Shown: positions 52,277 to 52,750 of the stretch, one piece after another
How positions within the stretch are numbered: position 1 is the first letter of the stretch
Layout of the letters: each line of letters starts with the position of its first letter
Source of the DNA: Betaproteobacteria bacterium
GTDB taxonomy: Bacteria > Pseudomonadota > Gammaproteobacteria > Burkholderiales > JAEUOS01
DNA length: 52,750 nt
Direction of reading: 5' to 3'
Assembly: GCA_028292405.1 (NCBI GenBank)
Contig: JAQGMJ010000085.1
Coordinates: forward strand, 1-52,750
Made by a program: the position numbers and the translations under genes
Notes under the pieces: model-generated
The model's database searches: none
Told to the model about the DNA's origin: nothing
The model's input: the letters and a program-made list of their open reading frames with translations, nothing else

Positions 52277-52750
52277 CTACACGGGCCTCACATTGGTCGG
52301 CCGGGTACCGACCTTTTCCATCATCTCTTTGACGAACGGGTCGCCCATGATCGACGCCTCGGCGGCGCGCTGGCGCTCATCGTTCTGCTTTTCCGTGATC
52401 GCCGCCACCGAAGCGCCCGCCATCTCGCCCACCGTCACGTTCATGCGCACCGGTTTGCCGAGATATTGCTCGATCGCCGCGCGCAGCTTTTCCTGCATCG
52501 GCTTGTCGTCGGCCAGTTTCTGGTGGCCGACCACCAGCTCAAAAGTGCCGGCGTTCAGGCTGCGGAATTCGCTCTTGTTGGCCCAGGTGCGCACGAAGCC
52601 GGTCAGCGGCAGGCGCGCGATCAGCGCCGGCCAGTCGCCGTCGAAGCTGCCAGTGACGGCGGGCTCGGCCGCCATCGGAGCGCTTGCGTGCTCCTGCGCG
52701 GCCGGGGCGGCGGCGGCAACCGGCGTCGGCCGAGCGGCGGGCGCCGTCGT
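52277..52750 (-). CDS. dnaX: DNA polymerase III subunit gamma/tau, C-terminal part
   Basis: The last 157 codons of dnaX; the frame stays open to the right edge, so the gene is truncated only by the window. It shows the alanine/proline-rich linker before the tau-specific domain V, then W-P-ALIARLPLTGFVRTWANKSEF and the family ending DPFVKEMMEKVGTRP. This domain binds the alpha polymerase subunit. Confidence 0.9.
   Translation of the reverse strand, partial: TTAPAARPTPVAAAAPAAQEHASAPMAAEPAVTGSFDGDWPALIARLPLTGFVRTWANKSEFRSLNAGTFELVVGHQKLADDKPMQEKLRAAIEQYLGKPVRMNVTVGEMAGASVAAITEKQNDERQRAAEASIMGDPFVKEMMEKVGTRPTNVRPV

Overview
This is a GC-rich (about two-thirds G+C by eye) chromosomal segment that looks betaproteobacterial, most likely Burkholderiales. 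The reasons are the EpsD/E/F/G/L exopolysaccharide set known from XrtB/PEP-CTERM loci, four Bug/TctC-type tripartite tricarboxylate transporter (TTT) receptors in 16 kb, a DUF4212 + VC_2705-type sodium symporter next to acs, and the dnaX-ybaB order at the right edge. An Oxalobacteraceae-like genus is possible but cannot be fixed from this sequence. I see no IS element, prophage, integrase or CRISPR array. The two edge genes (gmd and dnaX) are cut by the window.

Region 1 (1-13.1 kb) is an exopolysaccharide locus built around a divergent promoter region at 8915-9179. Leftward run an O-antigen-ligase-type polymerase, an acyltransferase, EpsL (outer-membrane barrel), EpsD (PPIase lipoprotein), EpsE (Wza-like export protein), EpsF (Wzz-like), EpsG (BY-kinase-like) and gmd (GDP-mannose 4,6-dehydratase). 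Rightward run the initiating phosphoglycosyltransferase, a lytic transglycosylase and a secreted beta-helix protein. EpsG carries two 24-residue blocks in its N-terminus that fit the MshEN cyclic-di-GMP-binding motif.

Region 2 (13.1-22.5 kb) holds tandem terminator-like hairpins, an unannotated 43-aa basic protein gene and a 2,824-aa cyclic beta-1,2-glucan synthase (NdvB/ChvB type).

Region 3 (22.5-41.6 kb) is catabolic and transport DNA. It has an orphan Bug receptor, DinB and an IorAB-type molybdenum hydroxylase. A tight five-gene operon follows (Bug, MmgE/PrpD, D-2-hydroxyacid dehydrogenase, Bug, PrpD) that looks like a dedicated route for an unidentified branched or unsaturated polycarboxylate. 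A signalling patch (PP2C phosphatase, LuxR-type response regulator, hybrid histidine kinase) is followed by a complete tctBAC transporter, divergent from a MetE-C-terminal-like enzyme that has a clear sigma-70 promoter.

Region 4 (41.7-49.9 kb) centres on acetate and short organic acids. It contains tRNA-Ser(GGA), a three-gene operon (unknown 162-aa protein, DUF4212 and a sodium:solute symporter with a coiled-coil insert), an MHS-family transporter with a large periplasmic insert, acetyl-CoA synthetase and a divergent metallo-beta-lactamase-fold hydrolase. A CRP-like site lies between the last two.

Region 5 (49.9 kb to the end) has a Leu/Ile/Val-type substrate-binding protein, a hairpin-rich 3' region with a 13-bp inverted repeat nested around a terminator, an unannotated 50-aa single-span membrane protein with a palindrome-controlled upstream promoter, and ybaB with the 3' part of dnaX.
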